Shown: positions 1 through 8,287, counted from the first letter of the stretch. The stretch: 64,000 nucleotides of DNA from Streptomyces xanthophaeus (GCF_030440515.1 NZ_CP076543.1:2852001-2916000), one strand, 5' to 3'. Notes: generated by a model from the sequence alone, not told the origin. Program-made: numbers and translations.

Positions 1-101
1 AGATCGCCGAGGCCCTCGACCGCGAGCGGTTCGCGGCCGAGGAGTCGGCGCGGGTGGCGGAGGTCGAGGCCGCCATCGCCGACGGGGCGGAAGCCCCCTG
101 A
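1..101 (+). CDS. C-terminal end of an unidentified protein (5' end outside window)
   Basis: The reading frame starting at base 3 is open to a TGA at 99-101 and gives about 32 residues, rich in Ala and Glu, that end in DGAEAP. The composition (charged helix and G/C-ending codons) is that of a genuine Streptomyces C-terminus, probably a coiled or surface helix. The only other feature before the next gene is a short GC-rich spacer of 75 bp that separates it from the convergent penicillin-binding protein gene. Nothing in the visible part identifies the family. Confidence 0.55.
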   Translation, partial: IAEALDRERFAAEESARVAEVEAAIADGAEAP

Positions 102-176
102 GGCGTTCCGGGCGGGCCTCGACGCTCGGGGCGGCCCCCGGCGGTCGGGCGGGCCGGCGGGGGCGGGAGCCGGGTG

Positions 177-1637
177 TCAGCCTGCGGCCAGCGCCGCCTC
201 CATCACCGCCCGCGCGATCGGCGCCGCCGCGCCGTTGCCGCTGATGTCACCCCGGTCGGCCGACGCGTCCTCGACCACCACCGCGACCGCGACCTGCGGC
301 AGCGCCGTGCCCTCGGCCCTGGCCCAGGAGATGAACCAGGCGTACGGGGTCCCCGCGTTGCCGACCCCGTGCTGCGCGGTGCCCGTCTTGCCGCCGACCA
401 CCGCGCCCGGGATCGCGGCGTTGCGGCCCGTCCCGTTCTCCACCACCTTGACCATCAGTTCCTGCAGCCGGAGGGCGGTGGCCGGGTTCATCGCCCGGCC
501 CAGGCTGCGCTGGTCGCCGCGCCGGACCTGGGAACCGTCATCCTGGGTCGTCCGTTCCACCAGGGAGGGGTACTTGAGCTCGCCGCCGTTCGCGACGGCC
601 GCGGCCACCATCGCCATCTGCAGCGGTGTCGCAGTGGTGTTGAACTGCCCGATCGAGGAAAGGGCCAGCTGGTCCTGGCTCATGTCGGTGTCGAAGTTCG
701 ACCGGGACACCCATGAGGGCACCCGCAGCCCCTCGCCGTTGAAGCCGAAGCGCCGCGCCGCCTCCACCATCCCGCGCAGCCCGACCTGCACCCCGATCTT
801 CGCCATCACCGTGTTGCAGGACCACTGCACCGCGTCCGCCATCGAGGCGTCCTCGCAGCCGGTGCCCGCGTTCGGCAGCAGGGTGCTGGTCCCGGGCAGC
901 GGGTAGGGGTCGGGGGTCCGGGTCGGCGCGTCCACATCGGTGACCACGCCCGCGTCGAGGGCGGCCGCAGCCGTCACGATCTTGAAGGTGGAGCCGGGCG
1001 GGTACGTCTCGCGCAGCGCCCGGTTGAGCATCGGCCGGGCGGGGTCCGCGTTCAGGGCGGACCAGGCCTCCTTGACCTTCGTACCCGTACCGGAGAGCAC
1101 GGCCGGGTCGTACGAGGGGCTGCTGACCAGCGCGAGGATCTTCCCGGTGACCGGCTCGACGGCGGCCACCGCACCGCGCTTGCCCGCGAGCCCGGCGTAC
1201 GCGGCGCGCTGCATTCCGGAGCGGACGGTGGTGGCGGCGTTCCCGCCGGCGGGGCGGCCGCGGGCCAGTTCGTACCAGAGCGGGAACGCCGAGAGCCCCG
1301 GGTCGGTGCCCGACAGGATCGCGTCCTCGGCGCGCTCGACGAAGCTGGTCCCGTAGGTCTGGGAGGAGAAGCCGGTGACGGGCGCGTACAGCGGGCCGTT
1401 CGTGTACGTCCGCTCGTAGCGCAGCAGTTGGCCGCTGTCGCGGGAGCCGGTGACGGGGCGCCCGTCGACCAGGATGTCCCCCCGGGGTTCGGCGTAGCGC
1501 GCGATGGCGGGGCGTTTGTTGGCGGGGTTGGCGCCGTAGGCGGCGGACTCCCAGACCTGCACGCGGGCGATGTTGACCAGCAGGGCGACCAGCAGGAGGG
1601 CGCAGAAGTACGCACACCAGCGGATGTAGCGGATCAC
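177..1637 (-). CDS. penicillin-binding protein (class B transpeptidase, PBP2/PbpA type)
   Basis: A 486-residue class B PBP. It has an N-terminal membrane anchor at about residues 8-25, a short dimerisation region and a transpeptidase domain with all three active-site motifs: STFK (216-219, nucleophile Ser216), SCN (273-275) and KTG (417-419, in GGKTGTA). It should cross-link peptidoglycan stems at the outer face of the membrane. The GTG start at 1637 overlaps the stop of the upstream SEDS gene by four bases (GTGA), so the two are translationally coupled. Such SEDS/bPBP pairs form one polymerase-crosslinker unit. Larger frames on this strand run through from upstream but are not the protein. 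Whether it serves elongation, spores or division cannot be read from sequence. Confidence 0.93.
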   Translation of the reverse strand: MIRYIRWCAYFCALLLVALLVNIARVQVWESAAYGANPANKRPAIARYAEPRGDILVDGRPVTGSRDSGQLLRYERTYTNGPLYAPVTGFSSQTYGTSFVERAEDAILSGTDPGLSAFPLWYELARGRPAGGNAATTVRSGMQRAAYAGLAGKRGAVAAVEPVTGKILALVSSPSYDPAVLSGTGTKVKEAWSALNADPARPMLNRALRETYPPGSTFKIVTAAAALDAGVVTDVDAPTRTPDPYPLPGTSTLLPNAGTGCEDASMADAVQWSCNTVMAKIGVQVGLRGMVEAARRFGFNGEGLRVPSWVSRSNFDTDMSQDQLALSSIGQFNTTATPLQMAMVAAAVANGGELKYPSLVERTTQDDGSQVRRGDQRSLGRAMNPATALRLQELMVKVVENGTGRNAAIPGAVVGGKTGTAQHGVGNAGTPYAWFISWARAEGTALPQVAVAVVVEDASADRGDISGNGAAAPIARAVMEAALAAG

Positions 1638-3004
1638 TCGTCCGGCTCCTTCGCGGGGCGGGGTCTGCGGGCGCTGTCGCTGAGCCGGACCAGCAGGGCG
1701 ACGATGATCCAGTTGGTGACGACGGACGAGCCGCCCTGCGCGAGGAAGGGCATGGCCATGCCGGTGAGCGGGATCAGGCCGCTGACACCGCCCGCGATGA
1801 CGAACACCTGGAGCGCGACGATCGAGGCGAGCCCGGTGGCGAGCAGCCGCCCGAAGGGGTCGCGCAGGGCGAGCCCTGCGCGGAAGCCGCGGGCGACGAG
1901 GAGCCCGTAGAGGAGCAGGATCGCGGCGAGGCCGACGAGCCCGAGCTCCTCGCCCGCGGTGGCGAGGATGAAGTCCGACTTGGCGGCGAAGCCGATGAGG
2001 AAGGACTGGCCGTGGCCGAGGCCCGCGCCGAGGAGGCCGCCGGCTCCGAAGGCGAAGAGGGACTGGGCGAGCTGGCCGGGTCCCTCGCCGCGCTCGATGG
2101 AGGCGAAGGGGTTCAGCCAGTCGTCCACCCTGCTGTGCACGTGCGGTTCGAAGGTTCCGACGGCGTACGCGCCGAGGGCGGCGAGCAGCAGTCCGATCGC
2201 GATCCAGCCGATGCGCCCGGTGGCGGTGAACAGCATGATCACGAACAGTCCGAAGAACAGCAGCGAGGTCCCCAGATCCCGCTCCAGGACCAGGACGCCG
2301 ACGCTGAGCAGCCAGATCGCGAGGATCGGGCCGAGGACGCGGCCGGGGAGGAGCCGCAGCTTCCAGAAGAGCCGGCGGCCGGTGAGGGCGAGCGCGGTGC
2401 GGTTCGCGGCGAGGTAGGCGGCGAAGAAGACCGCGAGCAGGATCTTGGCGAACTCCCCCGGCTGGAAGGAGAGCCCGGCGAACCGGATCCAGATGTGCGC
2501 GCCGTTGACCGCCGGGAAGAAGACGGGGATCAGCATCAGGACCAGGGCCACCGCGACGGAGACGTACGCGTACCGCTGGAGCACCCGGTGGTCCCCGAGC
2601 AGCGCGACGACCAGCACGAAGAGCCCCACGCCCAGTGCGGACCACAGGAGCTGGTCGCCGGCGGTGAGGTGCCCGGGGGTCGTCACGTCGAGGCGCTGGA
2701 TGAGGACGAGGCCGAGGCCGTTGAGGAGGACGGCGATGGGGAGCAGGAGGGGATCGGCGTACGGGGCCCGCAGGCGGACGGCGAGGTGCGCGAGCAGGGC
2801 CGCGACGCACAGACCGGTGGCGTAGCGGGCGGCGGGGCCGGGGACGTGGCCGGTGGTGGCGAGGCCGACGTAGAGGTGACCGAGGACGGAGATCAGGACG
2901 GCTCCGGCGAGGAGCGTCAGCTCGACGCCACGCCGTTTGGGGGCACCGGCGCCGGGAGGCGGGGGCGGGGCGGGCTCCGTCACCTTTGCCGTCAGAGCGG
3001 TCAT
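1634..3004 (-). CDS. FtsW/RodA/SpoVE (SEDS) family peptidoglycan glycosyltransferase
   Basis: A 456-residue protein with about ten to twelve strongly hydrophobic segments from residue 30 to 445. It carries the SEDS signature stretch with NGAHIWIRF and SFQPGEFAK in the middle and LPLTGMAMPFLAQGGSS-like residues near the C-terminus (written here as GLIPLTGMAMPFL). SEDS proteins polymerise lipid II into glycan strands at the membrane together with a class B PBP, and the PBP is encoded immediately downstream with a 4-bp overlap. The ATG at 3004 is followed by a Pro-rich cytoplasmic lead. Streptomyces carry several SEDS paralogues, so I give no gene symbol. Confidence 0.92.
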   Translation of the reverse strand: MTALTAKVTEPAPPPPPGAGAPKRRGVELTLLAGAVLISVLGHLYVGLATTGHVPGPAARYATGLCVAALLAHLAVRLRAPYADPLLLPIAVLLNGLGLVLIQRLDVTTPGHLTAGDQLLWSALGVGLFVLVVALLGDHRVLQRYAYVSVAVALVLMLIPVFFPAVNGAHIWIRFAGLSFQPGEFAKILLAVFFAAYLAANRTALALTGRRLFWKLRLLPGRVLGPILAIWLLSVGVLVLERDLGTSLLFFGLFVIMLFTATGRIGWIAIGLLLAALGAYAVGTFEPHVHSRVDDWLNPFASIERGEGPGQLAQSLFAFGAGGLLGAGLGHGQSFLIGFAAKSDFILATAGEELGLVGLAAILLLYGLLVARGFRAGLALRDPFGRLLATGLASIVALQVFVIAGGVSGLIPLTGMAMPFLAQGGSSVVTNWIIVALLVRLSDSARRPRPAKEPDE

Positions 3005-3025
3005 GCACCGAAACGTAGCAAGCAG

Positions 3026-3042
3026 GCGGATGATATGTCCGC
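3026..3042. promoter_or_regulatory. A/T-rich divergent promoter region with a short dyad
   Basis: The 106 bp between the divergent SEDS gene and the DUF6325 gene are unusually A/T-rich for this genome. They contain the imperfect dyad GCGGA-N7-TCCGC. This is the only place where both transcripts can start, so it probably carries both promoters. No convincing -35/-10 pair stands out, and the dyad as an operator is a guess. Confidence 0.25.
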
Positions 3043-3110
3043 TTATGCCATAGTGTGCCGAAGAGTCGTCACAAACGGTCGGAAGTATCGAAAGTGAGGA
3101 GCCGAGGCGC

Positions 3111-3518
3111 ATGGGGCCTGTGGAATTCATCGTCCTCGCCTTCCCGGAGGAACAGCTGCGCGCCCCGGCGGTCGAGGCCGTGATGGGACTGCGCAAGACC
3201 GGGGTGGTCCGGCTGATCGACGGGATCGTGGCGACGAGGACGGCGTCGGGGGACGTACTGGCGGCCGAGTTCGACGAGTTCGTGGAGCTGCACGGCCTGC
3301 TGACGGGCCGGGACGTGGCGCGGCTGATCGGGCCGGAGGACATCCAGGAGGCGGCGGGGCTCCTGGAACGCGGGAGCTGCGCCCTGCTGCTCGTGGTCGA
3401 ACACCTGTGGGCCGAGGACGCGGCGATCGCCGTACGGGCCGCGGGCGGCCGGATCGTCGGCTCGGTCCGCATCCCGCCGGACCGGGTACCGGCGGACCCA
3501 CGGGCAGGGGTGGCCTGA
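3111..3518 (+). CDS. DUF6325 family protein
   Basis: A 135-residue protein beginning MGPVEFIVLAFPEEQ, a lead typical of the actinobacterial DUF6325 family. It alternates short beta strands and helices like a small ferredoxin-fold domain (LRKTGVVRLIDGIVATR, then SCALLLVVEHLWAEDAA). No catalytic motif or signal peptide is visible, so it is likely cytoplasmic. The stop TGA shares one base with the ATG of the next gene, so it is co-transcribed and coupled with the SHOCT protein. The family function is unknown. It is often found with SHOCT-domain partners, which fits this arrangement. Confidence 0.8.
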   Translation: MGPVEFIVLAFPEEQLRAPAVEAVMGLRKTGVVRLIDGIVATRTASGDVLAAEFDEFVELHGLLTGRDVARLIGPEDIQEAAGLLERGSCALLLVVEHLWAEDAAIAVRAAGGRIVGSVRIPPDRVPADPRAGVA

Positions 3519-3904
3519 TGTTCATCCGCCCGATGGGAGTAACGGTCCGCCCGGCGAACCGCCCGCCGGGGCACCCGCTGCTGCGGGGCCTGCTGGCGCG
3601 TGCGTCGGGAGCGGCGAAGCCGGCGGCGGGCTCGGCGGGGGCCGGGGAGCCGGCGGTCGCGGGCCCGGTGGGCCTGGTGGGCCCGGCCGAACCGCCGCCC
3701 GGGGCACCGCCGGAACCCCCGCAGCCGGCCGATCCGGAGCCGTCGCCGTCGCCTGCGATCCCACCGGACCACTCCGCAGCGCCCGGGACGGCCCCCTCGG
3801 CCGGCCTGGTGGCGGAGCTCACCCAGCTGGCCGGCCTGGCCCGCGAGGGCCTGCTGACCCCCCAGGAGTTCGCGACGGCCAAGGCCCGCCTGCTGCGCGG
3901 CTGA
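3518..3904 (+). CDS. SHOCT domain-containing protein
   Basis: A 128-residue protein. Residues 1-35 are basic and otherwise featureless, and 36-90 form a Pro/Ala/Gly-rich linker. The last 35 residues form a SHOCT motif (LTQLAGLAREGLLTPQEFAT followed by AKARLL), a short helical oligomerisation module usually found at protein termini. The start overlaps the DUF6325 stop by one base. No membrane segment or signal peptide is visible. It may act as an oligomerising partner of the DUF6325 protein, but its role is not known. Confidence 0.75.
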   Translation: MFIRPMGVTVRPANRPPGHPLLRGLLARASGAAKPAAGSAGAGEPAVAGPVGLVGPAEPPPGAPPEPPQPADPEPSPSPAIPPDHSAAPGTAPSAGLVAELTQLAGLAREGLLTPQEFATAKARLLRG

Positions 3905-3919
3905 CGGAGGGGCCGGTCG

Positions 3920-3970
3920 GGAAGGGAAGGGCCGGGGAGAGAAGGGCCGGGAAGGGCCGGGAAGGGCCGA
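3920..3970 (+). repeat. purine-rich tandem repeat of GGGAAGGGCC-type units
   Basis: The short gap between two convergent genes is filled by four to five imperfect copies of a 10-base unit GGGAAGGGCC. It is probably slipped-strand expansion. It may slow or end transcription but has no stem-loop. Confidence 0.5.
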
Positions 3971-3972
3971 GG

Positions 3973-4737
3973 TCAGCCCTCGGTGGGCGCGGCGAAGGTC
4001 TCCACCGGCCCGAACTCGCTGAAGAGGACCTTGTTGGCGCTCGGTGTCCCGCGCATGTCCATGCGCTGTTCGAAGCGGACGGTGCGGCCCTGACCGTCGA
4101 TCCACTGGTCGCAGTCGAAGCCGGTGACACCCTTCGCCTTCATCGAACGGTGCGTACGCGGATCCACGGACGCCACCTGGTCGATGCCGAGGCGTCCGGA
4201 CAGGTGGTACGCGGGAACCCCGCCCTGGTCCTCCATGCCCTTCTTCGCGGAGGGGCCGGTGGCGAGCAGGAGCCTGGCGTAACCGGCGTAGCTCGCCTGG
4301 TTGTCCGCGGAACGCGGCATCTTCATCCACGTGCCGCCCGCCTTGGAGCGATCGCGGACGTAGTTGCCGTCGGCCGTCGTCACGGTCTCCATCCACATGA
4401 GCGGGGCGCCCGCGGTCCGGACCTCCGTCCGCCCGGTGAACACGGTTTCGAGGTTGGCCCGGCCCGACATCGTGGCCGCCTCCCGCCCCGCGACCTCGGT
4501 GGTGGCCTTCATCGTCGCCGCGTAGGGCGTCTTCTCGACCTCCGCGAGGGCCGCCTCGGGCTCGAACGCACCCACTACGGGCGCTGCGGAAGTGGATGCG
4601 GCAGCCGGGTCGGCGCCCCTGGCGCTCGGGGTGTCGCTGCAGCCCGCCAGTGCGGTGAGGGCGACCGCTACGGCGGCGACGGCGACAAAGGTGTCACGGC
4701 GTACGGAGAAGGTACTCATCTCCGGGCAGCATCCCAT
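3973..4737 (-). CDS. secreted lipoprotein, LppX/LprG-like or DUF-type
   Basis: A 254-residue protein with a signal sequence ending in the lipobox LAGC, so it should be lipid-anchored outside the membrane. The mature part contains alternating beta strands (ATMKATTEVAGREAATMSG, VTTADGNYVRDR) resembling the LolA/LppX/LprG lipid-carrier fold. I chose the ATG at 4737 because TGAGG lies eight bases upstream; the internal ATG at 4719 has almost no spacing to a ribosome site. It stands alone and is divergent from the hydrolase gene, with about 50 bp between them. The lipid-carrier idea is only a fold-level impression. Confidence 0.75.
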   Translation of the reverse strand: MGCCPEMSTFSVRRDTFVAVAAVAVALTALAGCSDTPSARGADPAAASTSAAPVVGAFEPEAALAEVEKTPYAATMKATTEVAGREAATMSGRANLETVFTGRTEVRTAGAPLMWMETVTTADGNYVRDRSKAGGTWMKMPRSADNQASYAGYARLLLATGPSAKKGMEDQGGVPAYHLSGRLGIDQVASVDPRTHRSMKAKGVTGFDCDQWIDGQGRTVRFEQRMDMRGTPSANKVLFSEFGPVETFAAPTEG

Positions 4738-4787
4738 GCACAAAACCTCAGATCGAACGGATATTTGCCTGTGGTTGACTGCCCGGC

Positions 4788-5981
4788 ATGGACCTCGCAC
4801 AGGGGAACACACCCCCTCTCGACCCCGAACTCGGTCTCGTACTGGCGGCTTTGGGAGACGCGGTACGCGACCCCCTCACCCCGGACAACCTCGCGGCCCA
4901 GCAGGAACGGGACATCGCGACCCGGCCCCGGCCGACGGTCCAGGAGCTCCGGGCCGACGGACTCTTCGAGGTGGACGAGCTGCGCGTACCGGGACGGGAC
5001 GTCACGCTCGTGAGCGCCCGGCCCGCCGGGGCCGCCGGCCCGCTCCCCCTGCTGTACTACATGCACGGCGGCGGAATGATCGTGGGCAACGCCCCGTCCG
5101 TACTCCCGCAGCTGCTGCGGGAATGGGCCCTCCCCCTCGGCCTGGCCGTCATCTCCGTCGAATACGGCCTGGCGCCCCGGGCGCAGTACCCCGAACCGGT
5201 GGAGGACTGCTACGCCGGCCTCGTCTGGGCGGCCGACCACGCGGCCGAACTCGGCATCGACGCCGATCGCATCGTCATCGGCGGCAAGAGCGCGGGCGGC
5301 GGCCTCGCCGCGGCGCTCGCCCTGCTCACCCGCGACCGGGGCGGACCCACGCCGATCGGCCAGCTGCTCCTGTGCCCGATGCTCGACGACCGCAACTCCA
5401 CCTTCTCCAGCCACCAGATGGCCGGCGTCGACATCTGGGACCGCACCTCCAACACCACCGCGTGGCAGGCGTTCCTCGGCGACCTGTCCGGAGCCGAGGA
5501 CCTGCCGCCCTACGCCGCCCCCGCCCGCGCCACGGACCTGACCGGGCTCCCCCCGGCCTACATCGACGTCGGTTCGGCCGAGACCTTCCGGGACGAGGAC
5601 GTGGCCTACGCCGACGCGATCTGGCGCGCCGGCGGCCAGGCCGAACTGCACGTATGGCCGGGCGCCTTCCACGGCTTCGACAGCCTCGCCCCCGAGGCGA
5701 CCCTCAGCCAGGACGCACGCAACGCCCGCACCCGCTGGCTCCGCCGCATCCTGACGCAGCCGGCGAACGGGGGCGGGGATGGGGATGGGGATGGGGACGG
5801 GGACGGGGACGGGGACGGGGACGGGGACGGGGACGGGGAGGCGGGGCGGGGCGGGGGCTTCGGCAGTCGGGAGCCTCTTGATCGGAATCAGAGTGGCGTA
5901 TGGGGGTTTCCCGTCAGTCCCATCGTCCCTCCGTGTCGGGCCGGTCCCTCAAGGGCGCTCCTTCGTCGCGTCACTGCGTGA
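4788..5981 (+). CDS. alpha/beta hydrolase fold esterase (HSL family) with a repeat-derived C-terminal tail
   Basis: A hormone-sensitive-lipase-type esterase with the oxyanion motif HGGG (93-96), nucleophile Ser168 in GGKSAGG, and candidate Asp and His residues in FRDEDVAYAD and GAFHGFDS. It hydrolyses small acyl esters in this family. The true fold ends near RWLRRILTQPAN, about residue 326. After that the frame runs through ten copies of a GGGGAY hexamer, giving a Gly-Asp run, and then through about 115 bases of an intergenic repeat before meeting a stop. The protein is therefore about 70 residues longer than the domain needs. The tail is likely a neutral read-through from an insertion rather than a functional domain. 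Confidence 0.85.
   Translation: MDLAQGNTPPLDPELGLVLAALGDAVRDPLTPDNLAAQQERDIATRPRPTVQELRADGLFEVDELRVPGRDVTLVSARPAGAAGPLPLLYYMHGGGMIVGNAPSVLPQLLREWALPLGLAVISVEYGLAPRAQYPEPVEDCYAGLVWAADHAAELGIDADRIVIGGKSAGGGLAAALALLTRDRGGPTPIGQLLLCPMLDDRNSTFSSHQMAGVDIWDRTSNTTAWQAFLGDLSGAEDLPPYAAPARATDLTGLPPAYIDVGSAETFRDEDVAYADAIWRAGGQAELHVWPGAFHGFDSLAPEATLSQDARNARTRWLRRILTQPANGGGDGDGDGDGDGDGDGDGDGDGEAGRGGGFGSREPLDRNQSGVWGFPVSPIVPPCRAGPSRALLRRVTA
5775..5834 (+). repeat. hexanucleotide microsatellite (three GGGGAT then seven GGGGAC)
   Basis: Ten consecutive hexamers lie inside the 3' end of the hydrolase gene. They translate as a Gly-Asp repeat and keep the frame whatever the copy number, because the unit is six bases. 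The G-tracts on the plus strand could form quadruplexes. Copy number is expected to vary between strains. Confidence 0.9.
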
Positions 5982-6235
5982 TGGCCTTCGGCCACCCTTG
6001 ACCGACCGTCCCGCCCCGGAGAAACGAAAGACTGCCGGGAAGCCCCCAAAGGAACGGGCCGGGGGATCCTTTCCAGGGACGGGCCGGCCAGAGAAGCGCG
6101 AGGAGATCCCGGCCGGCACGACCGAGAGACGGGGCCCATCACAGACCAGCGCCCGCGTCGGGGGGAAGCGCATCCAATCGCTACGCGCTCCTCATCTCTC
6201 AGCGTCTCCACCCCGTCCTGGGCTGGACATAGGCC
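5864..6235 (+). repeat. structured intergenic repeat, copy A
   Basis: About 370 bp that recur, inverted, at 6560-6947 and again at 33250-33611. Conserved blocks include GGGGGTTTCCCGTCAGTCC at the left, GGGAAGCCCCC near the middle and GCTACGCGCTCCTCAT to the right. Inside, TCAAGGG at 5948-5954 pairs with CCCTTGA at 5994-6000, and the enclosed arm contains two hairpins, TCAC-TGC-GTGA and TGGCC-TTC-GGCCA. The left end lies inside the hydrolase reading frame. No ORF in it has the codon pattern of a real gene. Confidence 0.8.
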
Positions 6236-6559
6236 GCCCACGGCCTGGGTCCCGAGCTCGCTATGCGTCCGACGACCGTCTTGGGCTGGACATAGGCCGC
6301 CCCAGATCGCTGCGCGCTTCTCCAGGACCGCGTCCGAAGGCTGGTAGGGGCCCACACCTCGGCTATTCCGTCGTAGAACCGGGTCAACGCGAGCATCACC
6401 CCCAAACTCACGGATAGATGAGGGCAATTGGGGCAATCTGTCGGCCTTTCTGACCACCCACCCGCACTGACCCGCATCCACGACGACATAGCCGCAGTCC
6501 CACCCCTCCTCACCCCGGTCAGCCGGCAGACGCCCCCCACGAGCAGCACCTACGGGTCG
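6236..6559. other. gene-free spacer between the two inverted repeat copies
   Basis: No reading frame here shows the third-position G/C bias of neighbouring genes. The spacer holds a second copy of the module GGGCTGGACATAGGCCGCC (about 6283-6301; the first is at about 6220-6238). An A/T-richer stretch lies at about 6390-6450. On the plus strand around 6470-6540 a fragment translates as LTRIHDDIAAVPPLLTPVSR, which might be the remnant of a small lost gene, but it has no start or usable length. Confidence 0.5.
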
Positions 6560-6947
6560 CGGGCGGCCTATGTCCAACCCAGGACGGTCGTCGGACGCTG
6601 AGAGATGAGGAGCGCGTAGCGATCGGGCGCGCTTCCCCCGACGCGGGCCCTGGTCTGTGATGGGCCCCGTCTCTCGGACGTGGCCCTGTGCGCCCGACCG
6701 GGTCGCGCTTCTCTGGCCGCCCCGTCCTCATCCTTGAACTCCCGGCCCGTTCCTTTGGGGGCTTCCCGGCAGTCTTTCGTTTCTCCGGGGCGGGACGGTC
6801 GGTCAAGGGTGGAGCGCAGCGACATCGCGTAGCGACGCGACCGAAGGGAGCGCCCTTGAGGGACCGGCCCGACACGGAGGGACGATGGGACTGACGGGAA
6901 ACCCCCATACGCCACTCTGATACCGATCGAGCGGGTCCCGACTACCC
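6560..6947 (-). repeat. structured intergenic repeat, copy B (inverted relative to copy A)
   Basis: This is the reverse complement of copy A over its whole length, with scattered differences. The outer stem (TCAAGGG pairing with CCCTTGA) is preserved. The first inner hairpin has changed sequence but remains palindromic: CGCGT and ACGCG around a short loop, where A has TCAC and GTGA. That suggests selection on the fold rather than on sequence. It lies upstream of the NlpC/P60 gene. Confidence 0.8.
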
Positions 6948-7102
6948 ACACCCCCGCCCCACCTCCCCGACCCCGCCCGCGCAGATCCCGCCCACCGAAG
7001 CCCCCGGCGCCCCCAACCGGGTGAGGCCTCGCGACCGGCCGACTCCGTTGGGGGATTTGTCATACCGGGCGTGGCAGCATCGGCCACCTCGGAGGTGATC
7101 CC

Positions 7103-8287
7103 ATGTCACATCGGCTGTCCTGTCGGCCGCTTCGCGCCGTCTGTATCGCCGCAGTGCTCGTCGTCGCCGGGCCGGTCCCCGGGGCCGGGGCAGAGCCCGG
7201 GCTTCCCGAAGGGGAGTCCGTCGGGGTGCTGCTCACCCGCCTGCAGGGCTTGTACCAGAAGGCCGAGGAGGCCGCCGAGGCCTACAACGCCACCGACGTG
7301 GCCCTCCGGGCCGGCCAGGCCGAGGAGCGGCTGCGCGCCGCCGCACTCGGCAAGGCGCGTACGGCGCTCGACTCCGAGCGGGCTCTGGCCGGGCGGATCG
7401 CCCGGGAGCAGTACCAGGGCTCCCAGGGGCTGTCCCCGTACGCGCGGATGCTGCTCGCCGGGAACCCGCAGGCCGCCCTGGACCAGCGTCGGCTCGCCGC
7501 CCGCGAGGGCGCCCGGCGGGCGGGCGTACTGGCCCGGCTCGCCCGGGGCGAGAAGAAGGCCGACGCGCTCGCCGCCCGGGCCCGCCAGGCCCTGGACGCC
7601 CGGCAGGCCCTGGCCGCGCAGCAGAAGATCCACAAGGATGAGGTCGCGGCGCAGCTCAAGGAGGTCGAGCGGGTACTCGCCGCCCTGACCCCGGACCAGC
7701 TCACCCGGCTCGGCGCGCAGGAGGCCGAGAACACCGCCTCCGCGCAGCGGGACCTGGTCGATTCGGGCCGCCTCCCCGCCCGTACGGGCACCCCGACGGC
7801 GGCCGGTGGTGCGGCCCTCACCTACGCGGCGGCCCAGATCGGCAAGCCGTACGTCTGGGGCGCGGAGGGGCCGGGGTCCTTCGACTGCTCCGGGCTGACC
7901 TCGCAGGCCTGGGCGCACGCCGGGCGCACCATCCCGCGGACGAGTCAGGAGCAGTGGGCCCAGCTGCCGAAGGTGCCGCTGGACCGGCTGCGGCCCGGGG
8001 ACCTGGTGGTCTATTTCCCCAAGGCCACCCATGTGGGCCTGTACGTGGGCGACGGCAAGGTGATCCAGGCGCCGCGGCCGGGCGCCCTGGTCAAGGTCTC
8101 GCCGATCGCCGCGAACCCGCTGCTGGGGGCCGTCCGGCCGGACCCGGACGGCGCCCCGCTGGCGCAGTTCACCCCGCCCGAGCTGCCCGAGCCGGCGGCG
8201 GGCGGGGCGGGGGACGATACCGGCTATTCCGCCGAGGAGGCCCCGGATGCCACGGGTGCCGACGCGGACGCGACCTCCGCCAGGTAG
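7103..8287 (+). CDS. secreted NlpC/P60 peptidoglycan endopeptidase with coiled-coil N-terminus
   Basis: A 394-residue secreted cell-wall hydrolase. A signal peptide (about 1-30) ends near GAGA. Residues 35-210 form a long Ala/Arg/Gln-rich coiled coil of the RipA/CwlO type. An NlpC/P60 domain follows at about 238-350, with the catalytic Cys in FDCSGL and His in THVGLY; it would cut within stem peptides. The C-terminus is an acidic, flexible tail. GGAGGTGATCCC sits directly upstream of the ATG, a strong ribosome site. The last 64 bases overlap, tail to tail, the end of the flavin monooxygenase gene on the other strand. Actinobacterial homologues act in cell division and sporulation. Confidence 0.92.
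   Translation: MSHRLSCRPLRAVCIAAVLVVAGPVPGAGAEPGLPEGESVGVLLTRLQGLYQKAEEAAEAYNATDVALRAGQAEERLRAAALGKARTALDSERALAGRIAREQYQGSQGLSPYARMLLAGNPQAALDQRRLAAREGARRAGVLARLARGEKKADALAARARQALDARQALAAQQKIHKDEVAAQLKEVERVLAALTPDQLTRLGAQEAENTASAQRDLVDSGRLPARTGTPTAAGGAALTYAAAQIGKPYVWGAEGPGSFDCSGLTSQAWAHAGRTIPRTSQEQWAQLPKVPLDRLRPGDLVVYFPKATHVGLYVGDGKVIQAPRPGALVKVSPIAANPLLGAVRPDPDGAPLAQFTPPELPEPAAGGAGDDTGYSAEEAPDATGADADATSAR

Noticed and set aside
177..4396. Minus-strand frames running through both the SEDS and PBP genes
   Set aside because: They change between real frames only through overlaps; the coupled GTGA stop/start defines two genes.
6190..6560. Possible gene or gene remnant between the inverted repeat copies (LTRIHDDIAAVPPLLTPVSR)
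   Set aside because: No start codon with ribosome site, no consistent codon bias, too short to assign; listed only as spacer.
5864..6947. Insertion sequence or composite transposon
   Set aside because: No transposase frame, no target duplication visible, and the inverted copies are internally structured rather than simple terminal repeats.
6950..7102. c-di-AMP (ydaO) riboswitch ahead of the NlpC/P60 gene, as often found before cell-wall hydrolase genes
   Set aside because: The leader between repeat copy B and the ATG is too short and lacks the conserved core pattern.
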